Below are positions 8,598-17,415 of a stretch of 64,000 nucleotides of DNA, piece by piece (the first letter of the stretch is position 1; the number at the start of each line of letters is the position of its first letter). The position numbers and the translations under genes are program-made. The notes under the pieces are model-generated. The model did not search any database, was not told the origin of the DNA, and saw nothing but the letters and a program-made list of their open reading frames with translations. This DNA is from an uncultured Mycoplasmatota bacterium (GTDB lineage: Bacteria > Bacillota_I > Bacilli_A > RF39 > UBA660), in NCBI GenBank assembly GCA_900553855.1, contig USFG01000001.1, positions 127,702 through 191,701 on the forward strand, given 5' to 3'.

Positions 8598-10107
8598 AAA
8601 TAAACATAGTTTACATCCGATATTTTCTTATTGTTTATTAATATTTGCTATTATAGTATTAAGTGGTGTTTTAAATTTATTTAATGTTACTACTACGTAT
8701 AATAAAATATCTAATAATGGTACTTATGTTAGAGAGTTAGTTTCAAGTCAAAATTTATTTAGTTTACATGGATTAAAGATTATATTTAGTAATGCTGTTT
8801 CTAACTTTGCGTCTTTTACACCATTATCAATGTTAATTATTACACTTATTGGTATTGGAATTATGGATAAAACAGGATTTTTAGATTCTTTTTTCTATAT
8901 TTTAACGAGAAAAACTAATAAAAAGATTGTTACTTTTGTTTTATCATTTATATGTATTTTATCGTCTATTTCTGGTGATTTAGGATTTATAGTTTATATA
9001 CCACTTGCAGCTTTATTATTTAAATATGGTAAGAGACATCCAAAAGCTGGTATAATATGTGCATTTGCATCAATAGCATGTGGTTATGGAATTAATTTAT
9101 TTATGAGTAGTATTGATACATCTTTAGTTGCTTATACTAATCAAGCCGCTAATTTATTATCTAAAGATTATAATGTTGGGGTATTTGCGTTTTTAGTTGT
9201 TATGATACTTGCTTCAATAATACTTGCTTCGATAATATCTTCTATTACAGAAAAAGTTACAATTCCAAAACTTGGACATTATGAATTAATGACTGAAACA
9301 GAAGATTATTTAACTAAAAAAGAAAAAAGAGGATTATTAATTTCATTATTTTTTGGTTTTATATATTTAATTATAATCGTTTATAATATTATTCCTTATG
9401 CGCCATTAGGAGGAAATTTCTTAGATTATAGTCAAAAATATTATATAGATAAATTATTTGGGTATAATAGTTTCTTTAGTCAAGGATATGTATTTGTTGT
9501 TGTTATACTATTCTTTATTCTTGGATTTTCTTATGGTGTTGCGACTAAAAAGATAAGAAATGCGAAAGATTTATTTGATTCAATGTGTTATAGCTTAGAT
9601 AAAATTGGAAATGTTTTAGTATATTTATTCTTTGCTTCTACATTAATATTTGTTTTTAAATCAAGTAATATTGGAACTCTTATAACTGCATATTTTGCTA
9701 ATGTGGTAAATTCTAGTAGTTTAAGTGGTATAGTGCTAGTATTAATTACTTTTGTTTTTAGTGCTTTATCTACATTAGTTTTGCCTGGATCAGTTAGCAA
9801 ATGGGCTATTCTTAGTCCATCAATTGTTCCATTATTTATGAATGAAGGATTAACTCCAGAACTAGCTACTTTAGTATTTAGAGCAGGGGAATGTGTTACT
9901 TATGGAATTACTCCAATTATGGCTTATTTTGTTATCTATTTAGCATTTATGGAATTATATACTTCTGATAATGATGAAGGATTATTTGGAAATATTAAAT
10001 ATTTGATACCTTATTCAATTGGAACTTTATTAATGTGGATAGTTATTATATTACTATTTTATGTTACGGGAATTCCTTTTGGAATTGGTGGTTATGTTGG
10101 ATTATAA
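8575..10107 (+). CDS. AbgT family transporter (p-aminobenzoyl-glutamate type)
   Basis: The 510-residue protein is strongly hydrophobic, with about 11-13 membrane segments and a short basic N-terminus (RIKKIRNKHSLHPIFSYCLLIF). It shows AbgT-family blocks: the HPIF opening, FTPLSMLIITLIGIGIMDKTGF, LPGSVSKWAILSPSIVPLF near residues 402-420, and FRAGECVTYGITPIMAYF. Family members import p-aminobenzoyl-glutamate or export sulfonamides and folate precursors. The substrate here cannot be told from sequence. The start has AAGGAG 8 bases upstream and overlaps the DUF951 gene. A terminator starts at the stop codon. Confidence 0.88.
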   Translation: MKRIKKIRNKHSLHPIFSYCLLIFAIIVLSGVLNLFNVTTTYNKISNNGTYVRELVSSQNLFSLHGLKIIFSNAVSNFASFTPLSMLIITLIGIGIMDKTGFLDSFFYILTRKTNKKIVTFVLSFICILSSISGDLGFIVYIPLAALLFKYGKRHPKAGIICAFASIACGYGINLFMSSIDTSLVAYTNQAANLLSKDYNVGVFAFLVVMILASIILASIISSITEKVTIPKLGHYELMTETEDYLTKKEKRGLLISLFFGFIYLIIIVYNIIPYAPLGGNFLDYSQKYYIDKLFGYNSFFSQGYVFVVVILFFILGFSYGVATKKIRNAKDLFDSMCYSLDKIGNVLVYLFFASTLIFVFKSSNIGTLITAYFANVVNSSSLSGIVLVLITFVFSALSTLVLPGSVSKWAILSPSIVPLFMNEGLTPELATLVFRAGECVTYGITPIMAYFVIYLAFMELYTSDNDEGLFGNIKYLIPYSIGTLLMWIVIILLFYVTGIPFGIGGYVGL

Positions 10108-10132
10108 ACTCACTAGTTTAGTGAGTTTTTGT
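10107..10132 (+). terminator. terminator of the AbgT gene
   Basis: A perfect 9-bp stem AACTCACTA/TAGTGAGTT with a 3-base loop is followed by a T-rich tract. Confidence 0.88.
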
Positions 10133-10267
10133 ATGATTTAAATCTGAGAGAACATAATAATTATGTATAGAAAGTGTAAACAATTCTTTCATAATGTTTA
10201 TTTTATTATCTATTTTTGATAAATTTATTCTAGGTATAACCTATTTAAATATAGAGGAGGTATGAAT

Positions 10268-10873
10268 ATGGATATACGTGTAATTAATTTAGATTTAGGA
10301 TATGATCAATGTGAAGGATTAAATAGTCTAGCTAAACAAAAAGGTCAAAATCTAATAAATGAATTAAAAAATAATATTAATAATTTAAAAGTACACTGGG
10401 TTGGTAATGATGCAATGGTGCATATAAATAATTTAGTTGAATTATATGGCTTTCTAGGTAAATTAGTTGATAGTGCGATGAGCGTAACTTCTAATGCTGC
10501 TAATAGTATGATTAGATTACAGAAAATAAGGCAAGCAAATGGTGGTATGGGTAGTGTAGGAACTACTTTGAATAGTTTTTATGAATATGTGGCTATTCCA
10601 AATGTAATTAGTACTACAGAATATTATGTTGAACCCGCTGCTTTGAATGATTTAACAACGCTTAAAAATATTTATTCGTCTTATAAGGAATTTATTACTA
10701 ATTTTAATTTTAAAAAAGACGAGTTATTTAGCAATTGGACTATGGGTGCTAACATCGAAAACGCTAAAGCCAGATTTGAAGAATTTTCAAATGTATCAAG
10801 CAAATATGATAGTTATTTAGTTAACGCTATCGAAAATCTTGGTAAAGCTTGTAACAATATATCTAGAGCTTAA
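10268..10873 (+). CDS. tandem WXG100-like type VII secretion substrate or chaperone
   Basis: The 201-residue protein appears to be two helical hairpins in one chain. The first has the WXG turn VHWVGND (W44-x-G46) between amphipathic helices. The second has NWTMGAN (W157-x-x-G160) between helices of similar length. WXG100 proteins are normally about 100 residues and dimerise; this looks like a fused pseudo-dimer (inference). The ATG at 10262 lies 1 base after AGGAGG, so I use the in-frame ATG at 10268, spaced 7 bases. It opens the T7SS locus ahead of YukD/EsaB, a small helical protein, an effector-like protein and EssC, so secretion by or assembly of that system is the likely role. Confidence 0.72.
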   Translation: MDIRVINLDLGYDQCEGLNSLAKQKGQNLINELKNNINNLKVHWVGNDAMVHINNLVELYGFLGKLVDSAMSVTSNAANSMIRLQKIRQANGGMGSVGTTLNSFYEYVAIPNVISTTEYYVEPAALNDLTTLKNIYSSYKEFITNFNFKKDELFSNWTMGANIENAKARFEEFSNVSSKYDSYLVNAIENLGKACNNISRA

Positions 10874-10900
10874 TTGTTTTGTTTTGTGAGGTGAAGTGAT

Positions 10901-11152
10901 ATGAATAATAAATTATTGATTAGTGTTTCTTTACCGATATTGGATATTAGTTTTGATTTAGAGGTTCCTAATATTATTAAAGTAGGTAGTTTAAAGAATA
11001 TAATTTTAGATTATGTCAGAAATAATTATAATAATGATATGAATTTTGGAACATTTAGATTAATTAAGAGAGAAAATGGAATTGAGTTGGATTCTAATTT
11101 ATTGGTAAAAGATGCTAACATTAGTAATGGCTCAATTCTCGTACTTATTTAG
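10901..11152 (+). CDS. YukD/EsaB-like ubiquitin-fold T7SS protein
   Basis: The 83-residue protein has the beta-grasp pattern: strand ISVSLPILDISFDLEVP, a helix (LKNIILDYVRNNY), strand TFRLIKRENGIELD, and a closing DANISNGSILVLI. The last block is characteristic of YukD/EsaB (the L-x-D-x-x-I-x-x-G-S-x-L-x-L-x ending). YukD/EsaB is a small cytosolic component required for Firmicutes T7SS function. Its place between a WXG100-like gene and the EssC locus supports the call. GAGGTGAAGTGAT precedes the ATG. Confidence 0.75.
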   Translation: MNNKLLISVSLPILDISFDLEVPNIIKVGSLKNIILDYVRNNYNNDMNFGTFRLIKRENGIELDSNLLVKDANISNGSILVLI

Positions 11153-11168
11153 TAGGAGCTGATGATAA

Positions 11169-11555
11169 TTGGCAAGAAGTTTAGAAGTAATAAAAAGTGA
11201 TATTGAAAAGCAAAAAAAATTATACGAATGCTATAAAGATTTAGAAATGGCATTGATAAATCTTTATAATAAATTAGGATTTTATGGTTGGAATAGTTTG
11301 TATTCAGCCTTTAATGATATTAAGGAAGGATATGTTGATGATGATAACAATTATATTGGATTTTCTTTAATGGATGATATAATTTCTGATGGAGGAAGAT
11401 ATCATACGGAGTTAACATATAAGGTAAGTGCTTTAATCAACAAATCTACTTCTCAAAGAAATGCTTGTTACAATAACATATGTAATTTGCAAAATGAATA
11501 TTCAGTTGCATATAGAGACTTTTTAAAAAATAATGTTAAAAGGAAGAATGGATAG
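11169..11555 (+). CDS. small helical T7SS-associated protein (DUF5082/YwqH-like)
   Basis: The 128-residue protein is mostly alpha-helical: helix SLEVIKSDIEKQKKLYECYKDL, a central W-containing turn (GFYGWNSLY), then long helices ending LQNEYSVAYRDFLKNN. This matches small WXG-superfamily partners such as YwqH/DUF5082 that bind LXG effectors. The similarity is by pattern only. The start is a TTG with AGGAG 10 bases upstream; no ATG fits the frame. Its stop overlaps the GTG start of the next gene (TAGTG), so it is probably made together with the effector-like protein, as a targeting chaperone would be. Confidence 0.55.
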   Translation: MARSLEVIKSDIEKQKKLYECYKDLEMALINLYNKLGFYGWNSLYSAFNDIKEGYVDDDNNYIGFSLMDDIISDGGRYHTELTYKVSALINKSTSQRNACYNNICNLQNEYSVAYRDFLKNNVKRKNG

Positions 11556-12649
11556 TGGAAATAGTATATTCAAAATTAAAATCTGGTAAGAATGCTGTTG
11601 ATGATGTATGTGATAATCTTGCTGCGGCATTTAGTGGTAATGGTGAATTTAGTAAAGCAAAAGAAGCAGCTGATAAGTGCCAAGATCATGATTATTATAT
11701 TTCGGAATTAAATAGTGTTAAAACAAGTCTTACGAATATGATAAGCGAAATTCAAGATGATATTTGTAAACCTATTTCAAATATTTTAGGTATGATGGAA
11801 GATGATATTTCAGACCATTTGGAAGATAAGAATTCATCATATTTTAATTTTGATTATAAAAACAATTTAATAATTAATTTATCTAATTTATATGGTGATT
11901 TAAAAGAATCAGGTAAATCTGATAAAGATATTTTAAATTCTATTAAAAATCAGTATGGGTTTAATGATAAAGAGTGCAATGATATAAAAGCTAATTATGA
12001 ATATTGTAAATTATTTGAAAAATTTGACAATTATTTAAATAAGAATTTGCCTTCTATTGATGTTGCCAAGACAGAGGTTGTAAGAAAATATTTACTTGAT
12101 AATTATCGAGGTGATTTAATTGGTGGCATTAAATCAAGTAATTATTATAAAGAAAAAGGCTTGGGTGAAAAAGGCTTGGGTAAAGATTTTACTGTTAATA
12201 AAGAATTATTAAATAAAAAGGTTATTGCTTTAAAAGAAGCATATAATTTATCTGATGATGATGCAAATAAGCTGTTTGCTATTGTAACTCGTGAAGATGT
12301 TTCTTTAAATACTGGTTATTCTAGTGGTGAAATATATTATGAGGCTGCCAATGTTATGAGTTCAGCTTTAAATCGAGCAAATCGTACTAAAAAATATTTT
12401 ACTTCTGGCGGAGCTGGTGAGCCAATAAAACAATTATTTGATCCAAGCCAATATGAGGGTGCTTTGTATAGTAAGTATAAACAGTTTTTAAATAGCCCAC
12501 CTGATGAAGTTGTTGATGCTGTATGCGATGTATTATTGTCTGGAGTTCCTTCTCATGATTATGATTCTTTTTATGGATCCGGATATGTAAATGGAAGACG
12601 TGGTAAAGAAAGTTTTGTTCCTAATGGTAATAACTATTATAATATGTAG
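11555..12649 (+). CDS. putative T7SS effector: helical N-terminus plus SleB-like cell-wall hydrolase domain
   Basis: This 364-residue protein (GTG start, overlapping the previous stop) has a helical, LXG/WXG-like N-terminal third. A middle region carries a 15-base tandem duplication (EKGLG-EKGLG near residues 201-210). The C-terminal part from about residue 239 resembles SleB/Hydrolase_2 peptidoglycan hydrolases: a TREDVS segment with Glu in the catalytic position, then EAANVMSSALNRA, FDPSQYEGALYSKY, VLLSGVPSHDYDSFYGSGY and the ending NGNNYYN. If right, it is either a secreted antibacterial effector or a wall-remodelling enzyme opening the way for secretion. No obvious immunity gene follows. 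The domain call is by eye. Confidence 0.55.
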   Translation: MEIVYSKLKSGKNAVDDVCDNLAAAFSGNGEFSKAKEAADKCQDHDYYISELNSVKTSLTNMISEIQDDICKPISNILGMMEDDISDHLEDKNSSYFNFDYKNNLIINLSNLYGDLKESGKSDKDILNSIKNQYGFNDKECNDIKANYEYCKLFEKFDNYLNKNLPSIDVAKTEVVRKYLLDNYRGDLIGGIKSSNYYKEKGLGEKGLGKDFTVNKELLNKKVIALKEAYNLSDDDANKLFAIVTREDVSLNTGYSSGEIYYEAANVMSSALNRANRTKKYFTSGGAGEPIKQLFDPSQYEGALYSKYKQFLNSPPDEVVDAVCDVLLSGVPSHDYDSFYGSGYVNGRRGKESFVPNGNNYYNM

Positions 12650-12736
12650 TTGTTTAAAGAGTATTTATATAAATTTATAGTTATCAGTTTTATAATTAAT
12701 TATTAAACATATGAGAATATTGCTTGTATGTTTTTC

Positions 12737-12765
12737 TTTATAAAAAAATAATAATGTTGTATAAT
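12737..12765 (+). promoter_or_regulatory. internal promoter of essC
   Basis: TTTATA (12737-12742) and TATAAT (12760-12765) are 17 bases apart, in the gap before essC. The essC frame can be extended upstream across this site, but the promoter and the GAGGAGG at 12778-12784 show that translation starts at 12793. Confidence 0.6.
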
Positions 12766-12792
12766 TTTATTATGATAGAGGAGGTTAACTTT

Positions 12793-15700
12793 ATGAGAGT
12801 ATCTGTAATTAGAAATGGATCTATTAGAGATTTTATTTTTCCTAGTGAAATTAAAGGCTCTTATTGGATTGATGGGTTTGATATTAATGGAAATAAAAGA
12901 AATATAATTTTAATTGATTCTGATAATGGCAAATGGAAACTTGTTAGTAATAATAATGCTTATGTTGTTGTTAATGATGTGATGAATCCATTTGTTTATT
13001 TAGACAATTATAATTTTTATAAAGTTAAAAATGAATATGATAAAGATACTTTTTTAATATATGTTTCTCCTGTTGTAGAACAATATAATTGTTATGAGAT
13101 TAATGAACAATTAGAAAAAGGATTTTCTATTGGAAAAAGTGGAAAATGTTTTATAAAATATTCTGTATGTAAAGATGTAGAATGTTATATAAAAAAAGAA
13201 AATGATAAAATATATGTTATTAATAATGAGGGTAATGTTTATGTAAATAATGTAAGATTATTTAATAAAGTTGAATTAAAAATTGGAGATATTATTTTTA
13301 TTAATGGATTAAGAATTATTATTAATGGTAATGATAATCATGGTGTTTCTTATTCTTTATATGTAAATAATATTAATTTAAATGATGTTAAGTTAGATAT
13401 TTTGCCTACTGGTATAATACCTTCTAAATACGGTGAATTTACTATAAGTAATGATGATAATTATTATCCTATTTATAATGAGAATGATTATTTTTATAAG
13501 AAACCTAGAATTGTTCCTATGCTTAAAACTTTAGATATAAAAGTTGATGAACCACCTGCTAAATTTGAAAATAAAGAAAGTCCTTTTTTGCTTACAATTG
13601 GTCCAATGATTACTATGTCTATGACATCTTTAATGATGGGATATAATACTTTAAATGGTGTTAATAGTGGTACTATGACAATGAAGGATGCTACTCCATC
13701 TTTAATTATTTGTGGTGCAATGTTTGCTAGTATATTTATATGGCCTCTTATGACAAGAATTTATGAAAAATTTGAAACAGGTCGTAAAGAAAGAAAAAGG
13801 CAAAAAAAATATAATAAATATATTGATAGTAAAATTGAGGAGATTAGTAAGGCTAAAAATGAACAAACCTCTATTTTAAAAATGCATTATTTGAGTAGTG
13901 AAGAAGCAAGTGATGTAATATTAAACAGAAGTTCTATTATGTGGCAAAGAAGAGTAACTGATGATGATTATTTAACAGTTAATTTAGGAACTGGTAATTG
14001 TCCAATGAAAATTAATATTAATTATCCTGAGGAAAGATTTACATTAGAAGAAGATAATTTAAAAAAACTTGTTGAAAGATTAGGGAGTGAACCTAAAATT
14101 TTAGAAAATGTTCCTATTCCTTATTCATTAAAGACAAATTATATAAGTGGAATTATTGGAAATGATTATTTATATGCTTATGTTAAAAAATTGATTATAC
14201 AAATTTTAGCTTTTCATAGTTATGATGATTTAAAGATTGTAGTTTTAACAGATGAAGAGCATGAACACGAATGGGCATTTTTAAGATTAGCTCCTCATTT
14301 ATTTAGTGATGATAAAAGTATTAGATTTTTTGCAACAAATAATGATGAATATAAGGAAGTTTGTTATTATTTAAATCGGATTTATGAAGAAAGAAAAAAT
14401 AACAAAGAAAAAAACTTTGAACAATTATATTTAATTATTACTGATAGTTTTAAAAAGATTAGAGAAATTGATTTTATTAAAAATGTATTAGAAAATGAAT
14501 ATAATGGGTTTAGTATTTTTATGATGGATAGAAAAATGACTAATTTCCCAGATCAATGTACATCATTTATTGATCTAAGTTTAATTACTAGTAATAACTT
14601 TATGGGTGAAGTTAAAAATAATTTAGATATTAATAATAGTCTACAATTTAATATAGATTTTAGTTATGTAATTGATTATGAGAAGTGTGTTGGAGTTCTT
14701 GCTAATACACCTATTGATATAAAAAGTGATAATGAAGGTAAACTTCCTTTAAAGATTGGCTTTTTGGAAATGTACGATGTGGGTAGAGTTGAACAATTAA
14801 ATAGTCCGGCAAGATGGAGTGGTAATAATCCTGTTCTTAATTTATCTGCTCCGGTTGGTGTTGGAAGAAATGGTGAATTAATTACTATTGATTTACATGA
14901 AAAATACCATGGACCTCATGGTTTGATTGCAGGTATGACTGGTTCTGGTAAATCTGAATTTATTATTACTTATATATTATCAATGGCACTTAATTATAGT
15001 CCATATGAAGTTCAATTTATTTTAATTGATTATAAAGGTGGAGGACTTGCTGGTGCTTTTGAAAATAAATTAACGGGTGTTAAATTACCTCATTTAGTTG
15101 GAACAATTACAAATTTAGATGCTAATGAAATTAAGAGAAGTTTAGCTAGTATTGAATCTGAACTTAAAAGAAGACAAGCTTTATTTAATAAGGCTAGAGA
15201 AATTAGTGGGGAATCAACTGTTGATATTTATAAATATCAAAAAATGTTTAGACAAGGTATATTAACTGATCCTGTATCTCATTTGTTTATTATATGTGAT
15301 GAGTTTGCTGAATTAAAAAATCAACAACCAGAGTTTATGGAACAATTAATTTCTACTGCTAGAATTGGCCGTAGTTTAGGCGTACATTTAATTTTGGCTA
15401 CACAAAAACCAAGTGGAGTAGTTGATCCGCAAATTTGGAGTAATACAAGATTTAGGGTATGTTTAAGAGTTCAGGATACATCTGATTCTAACGAAGTTAT
15501 TAAAAAGAATGATGCAGCATTTTTAAAACAAACAGGTAGATTTTATTTTCAAGTTGGATATGATGAAGTATTTACAATTGGACAGGCTGCTTATGCTGGT
15601 GGTACATATGTTCCGTCTGATAACATAAAAAAAGATGTTGATAGTTCAGTAGATTTTATAAATAATATTGGATATGTTACTAGAAAAGTAGATACTAAAC

Positions 15701-17406
15701 CGAAAGTTAATGTTGTTGCAAACAATAATGGTGAAGAACTATCTAATATTGTTAAATATTTGTCAAATCTTGCTAAAGAACAAAATATAAAATGTAAACA
15801 GTTATGGATGCCTAAATTACCACCTATTATATTGGTTGATAGTTTGAGAGAAAAATATAGTTTTAAAAAGAATAGTTTTATTTTAAATCCTATTATTGGT
15901 GAATATGATGTTCCAAACAAACAAGAACAAAATGTTTTGACAGTACCTTTAACTGAAAATGGTAATGTATTAATTTATGGTGCTGCTGGTAGTGGTAAAG
16001 AAAACTTTATTATGACAATGTTGTATTCATTTATGAATGATTATTCATCTTCTGAGGTAAGTACTTATATAATTGATTTTGGTAGTGGAGCTCTTAACAG
16101 TTTTAATGATTCAGCAATTGTTGGTGATATTATTTCTGGTTATGATGAAGAAAGAATTGAAAATTTATATAAAATGCTTAATGCTACTATAAATGAAAGA
16201 AAAAAATTATTTGCTAATTATGGTGGTAGTTTTGTTAATTTTATTAAAAATAGTAATAGAAAGATTTCTAATATAGTTGTCATAATTAATAATTATGAGG
16301 CTTATATTGAGGCTTATGATAAATATTCAGATACATTAAATAGTATTACAAGAGAATGTTATAAATATGGTATTTATTTTGTATTAACTGTTAATACACC
16401 TAATGGGGTAAGATTTAGATTAAGACAAAATTTCTCTTTAATATATGCTTTAAATCAAAATAATGAAGATGATTTTTCTAGTATTATTAATGGATTTAGA
16501 AGAAATTACCCTGCTAAAAATTTTGGTAGAGGTATTGTTAAGATAGATGATATTTATGAATTTCAAAGTGCAGTTATAAGTGATACTAACATTAATGAAA
16601 CTATAGCAAATAAGATTAGTACTTTTAATAAAAATAATTTTAAAGTTAAAAAAATTCCAGTGTTACCTGAAATTGTTGATAAAAATAGTGTAAGTACAAT
16701 ATTAAATAAAACAAGCGATATTGCTATCGGTATAAATAAAAATAGTCTTAATATCAGTACATTTGATTTTAAAAAGAATATAATTAATTTAATAAGTACG
16801 TTAGATTTATTGTCTATTGATAAATTTATTAATCCATTAATTAATCAAATTATTTTTAAGCAAAATAGAAAGTTAATAGTTATAAATAGTACTGATTTTA
16901 AAGTTAATGAAGATAGTCGTAAATATTATCAATATGTTGATGGTAGCTTTGATGATTTTGTAGGAAAATTATGTAATTATATTAATGACTTATATAATAT
17001 GTATAAAGATAATAATTATAATCGTGATTTCTTAAGTAATATTAAACCTATTTATTGTATGATAATTGGTATTGATGATTTAATGGGTAAATTGTCTATT
17101 GATAATAAAAGAATATTTGAAGATATGTTTACTAAGTGTAAGGATTTAGATATTATTAATTTTATTATAGTCGATAGTGTCGATAAGATTAGAAAAGTAG
17201 AAAGTGAATCTTGGTATAGAAATAATATTAATAAGAGTTTTGGTATTTGGCTTGGTAATGGAATTAATGAGCAATACTCAATTAATATAAGTCAAAAAGT
17301 TGCTAATATGAGAGATGATGTACCAAATAATTTCTGTTTTGTTATTAATAGAGGTAAGGCTGAATATGTAAAATATGTAGAAAGTTTTGATTTAAATAGT
17401 AAGTAG
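12793..17406 (+). CDS. essC: type VII secretion FtsK/SpoIIIE ATPase EssC
   Basis: EssC is the membrane motor of Firmicutes T7SS. The 1537-residue protein has two N-terminal FHA-like domains (GFSIGKSGKCFIKYS; GDIIFINGLRIIING, residues about 1-215). Two TM helices follow at about 262-330, then FtsK/SpoIIIE domains. Domain 1 has an intact Walker A GMTGSGKS at 714-721 and Walker B LFIICDEF. Domain 2 has Walker A GAAGSGKE near 1063. Domain 3 (from about 1310) lacks a P-loop (ISTLDLLSIDKF). Degenerate later domains are usual in EssC. The start follows GAGGAGG by 8 bases. The gene lies between effector-like genes and a MinD-like gene. Confidence 0.93.
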   Translation: MRVSVIRNGSIRDFIFPSEIKGSYWIDGFDINGNKRNIILIDSDNGKWKLVSNNNAYVVVNDVMNPFVYLDNYNFYKVKNEYDKDTFLIYVSPVVEQYNCYEINEQLEKGFSIGKSGKCFIKYSVCKDVECYIKKENDKIYVINNEGNVYVNNVRLFNKVELKIGDIIFINGLRIIINGNDNHGVSYSLYVNNINLNDVKLDILPTGIIPSKYGEFTISNDDNYYPIYNENDYFYKKPRIVPMLKTLDIKVDEPPAKFENKESPFLLTIGPMITMSMTSLMMGYNTLNGVNSGTMTMKDATPSLIICGAMFASIFIWPLMTRIYEKFETGRKERKRQKKYNKYIDSKIEEISKAKNEQTSILKMHYLSSEEASDVILNRSSIMWQRRVTDDDYLTVNLGTGNCPMKININYPEERFTLEEDNLKKLVERLGSEPKILENVPIPYSLKTNYISGIIGNDYLYAYVKKLIIQILAFHSYDDLKIVVLTDEEHEHEWAFLRLAPHLFSDDKSIRFFATNNDEYKEVCYYLNRIYEERKNNKEKNFEQLYLIITDSFKKIREIDFIKNVLENEYNGFSIFMMDRKMTNFPDQCTSFIDLSLITSNNFMGEVKNNLDINNSLQFNIDFSYVIDYEKCVGVLANTPIDIKSDNEGKLPLKIGFLEMYDVGRVEQLNSPARWSGNNPVLNLSAPVGVGRNGELITIDLHEKYHGPHGLIAGMTGSGKSEFIITYILSMALNYSPYEVQFILIDYKGGGLAGAFENKLTGVKLPHLVGTITNLDANEIKRSLASIESELKRRQALFNKAREISGESTVDIYKYQKMFRQGILTDPVSHLFIICDEFAELKNQQPEFMEQLISTARIGRSLGVHLILATQKPSGVVDPQIWSNTRFRVCLRVQDTSDSNEVIKKNDAAFLKQTGRFYFQVGYDEVFTIGQAAYAGGTYVPSDNIKKDVDSSVDFINNIGYVTRKVDTKPKVNVVANNNGEELSNIVKYLSNLAKEQNIKCKQLWMPKLPPIILVDSLREKYSFKKNSFILNPIIGEYDVPNKQEQNVLTVPLTENGNVLIYGAAGSGKENFIMTMLYSFMNDYSSSEVSTYIIDFGSGALNSFNDSAIVGDIISGYDEERIENLYKMLNATINERKKLFANYGGSFVNFIKNSNRKISNIVVIINNYEAYIEAYDKYSDTLNSITRECYKYGIYFVLTVNTPNGVRFRLRQNFSLIYALNQNNEDDFSSIINGFRRNYPAKNFGRGIVKIDDIYEFQSAVISDTNINETIANKISTFNKNNFKVKKIPVLPEIVDKNSVSTILNKTSDIAIGINKNSLNISTFDFKKNIINLISTLDLLSIDKFINPLINQIIFKQNRKLIVINSTDFKVNEDSRKYYQYVDGSFDDFVGKLCNYINDLYNMYKDNNYNRDFLSNIKPIYCMIIGIDDLMGKLSIDNKRIFEDMFTKCKDLDIINFIIVDSVDKIRKVESESWYRNNINKSFGIWLGNGINEQYSINISQKVANMRDDVPNNFCFVINRGKAEYVKYVESFDLNSK

Positions 17407-17415
17407 GTTGAAAAA

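Noticed and set aside
12724..12792. upstream extension of essC (MYVFLYKK...)
   Set aside because: It covers a promoter with 17-bp spacing and a GAGGAGG that fits the ATG at 12793.
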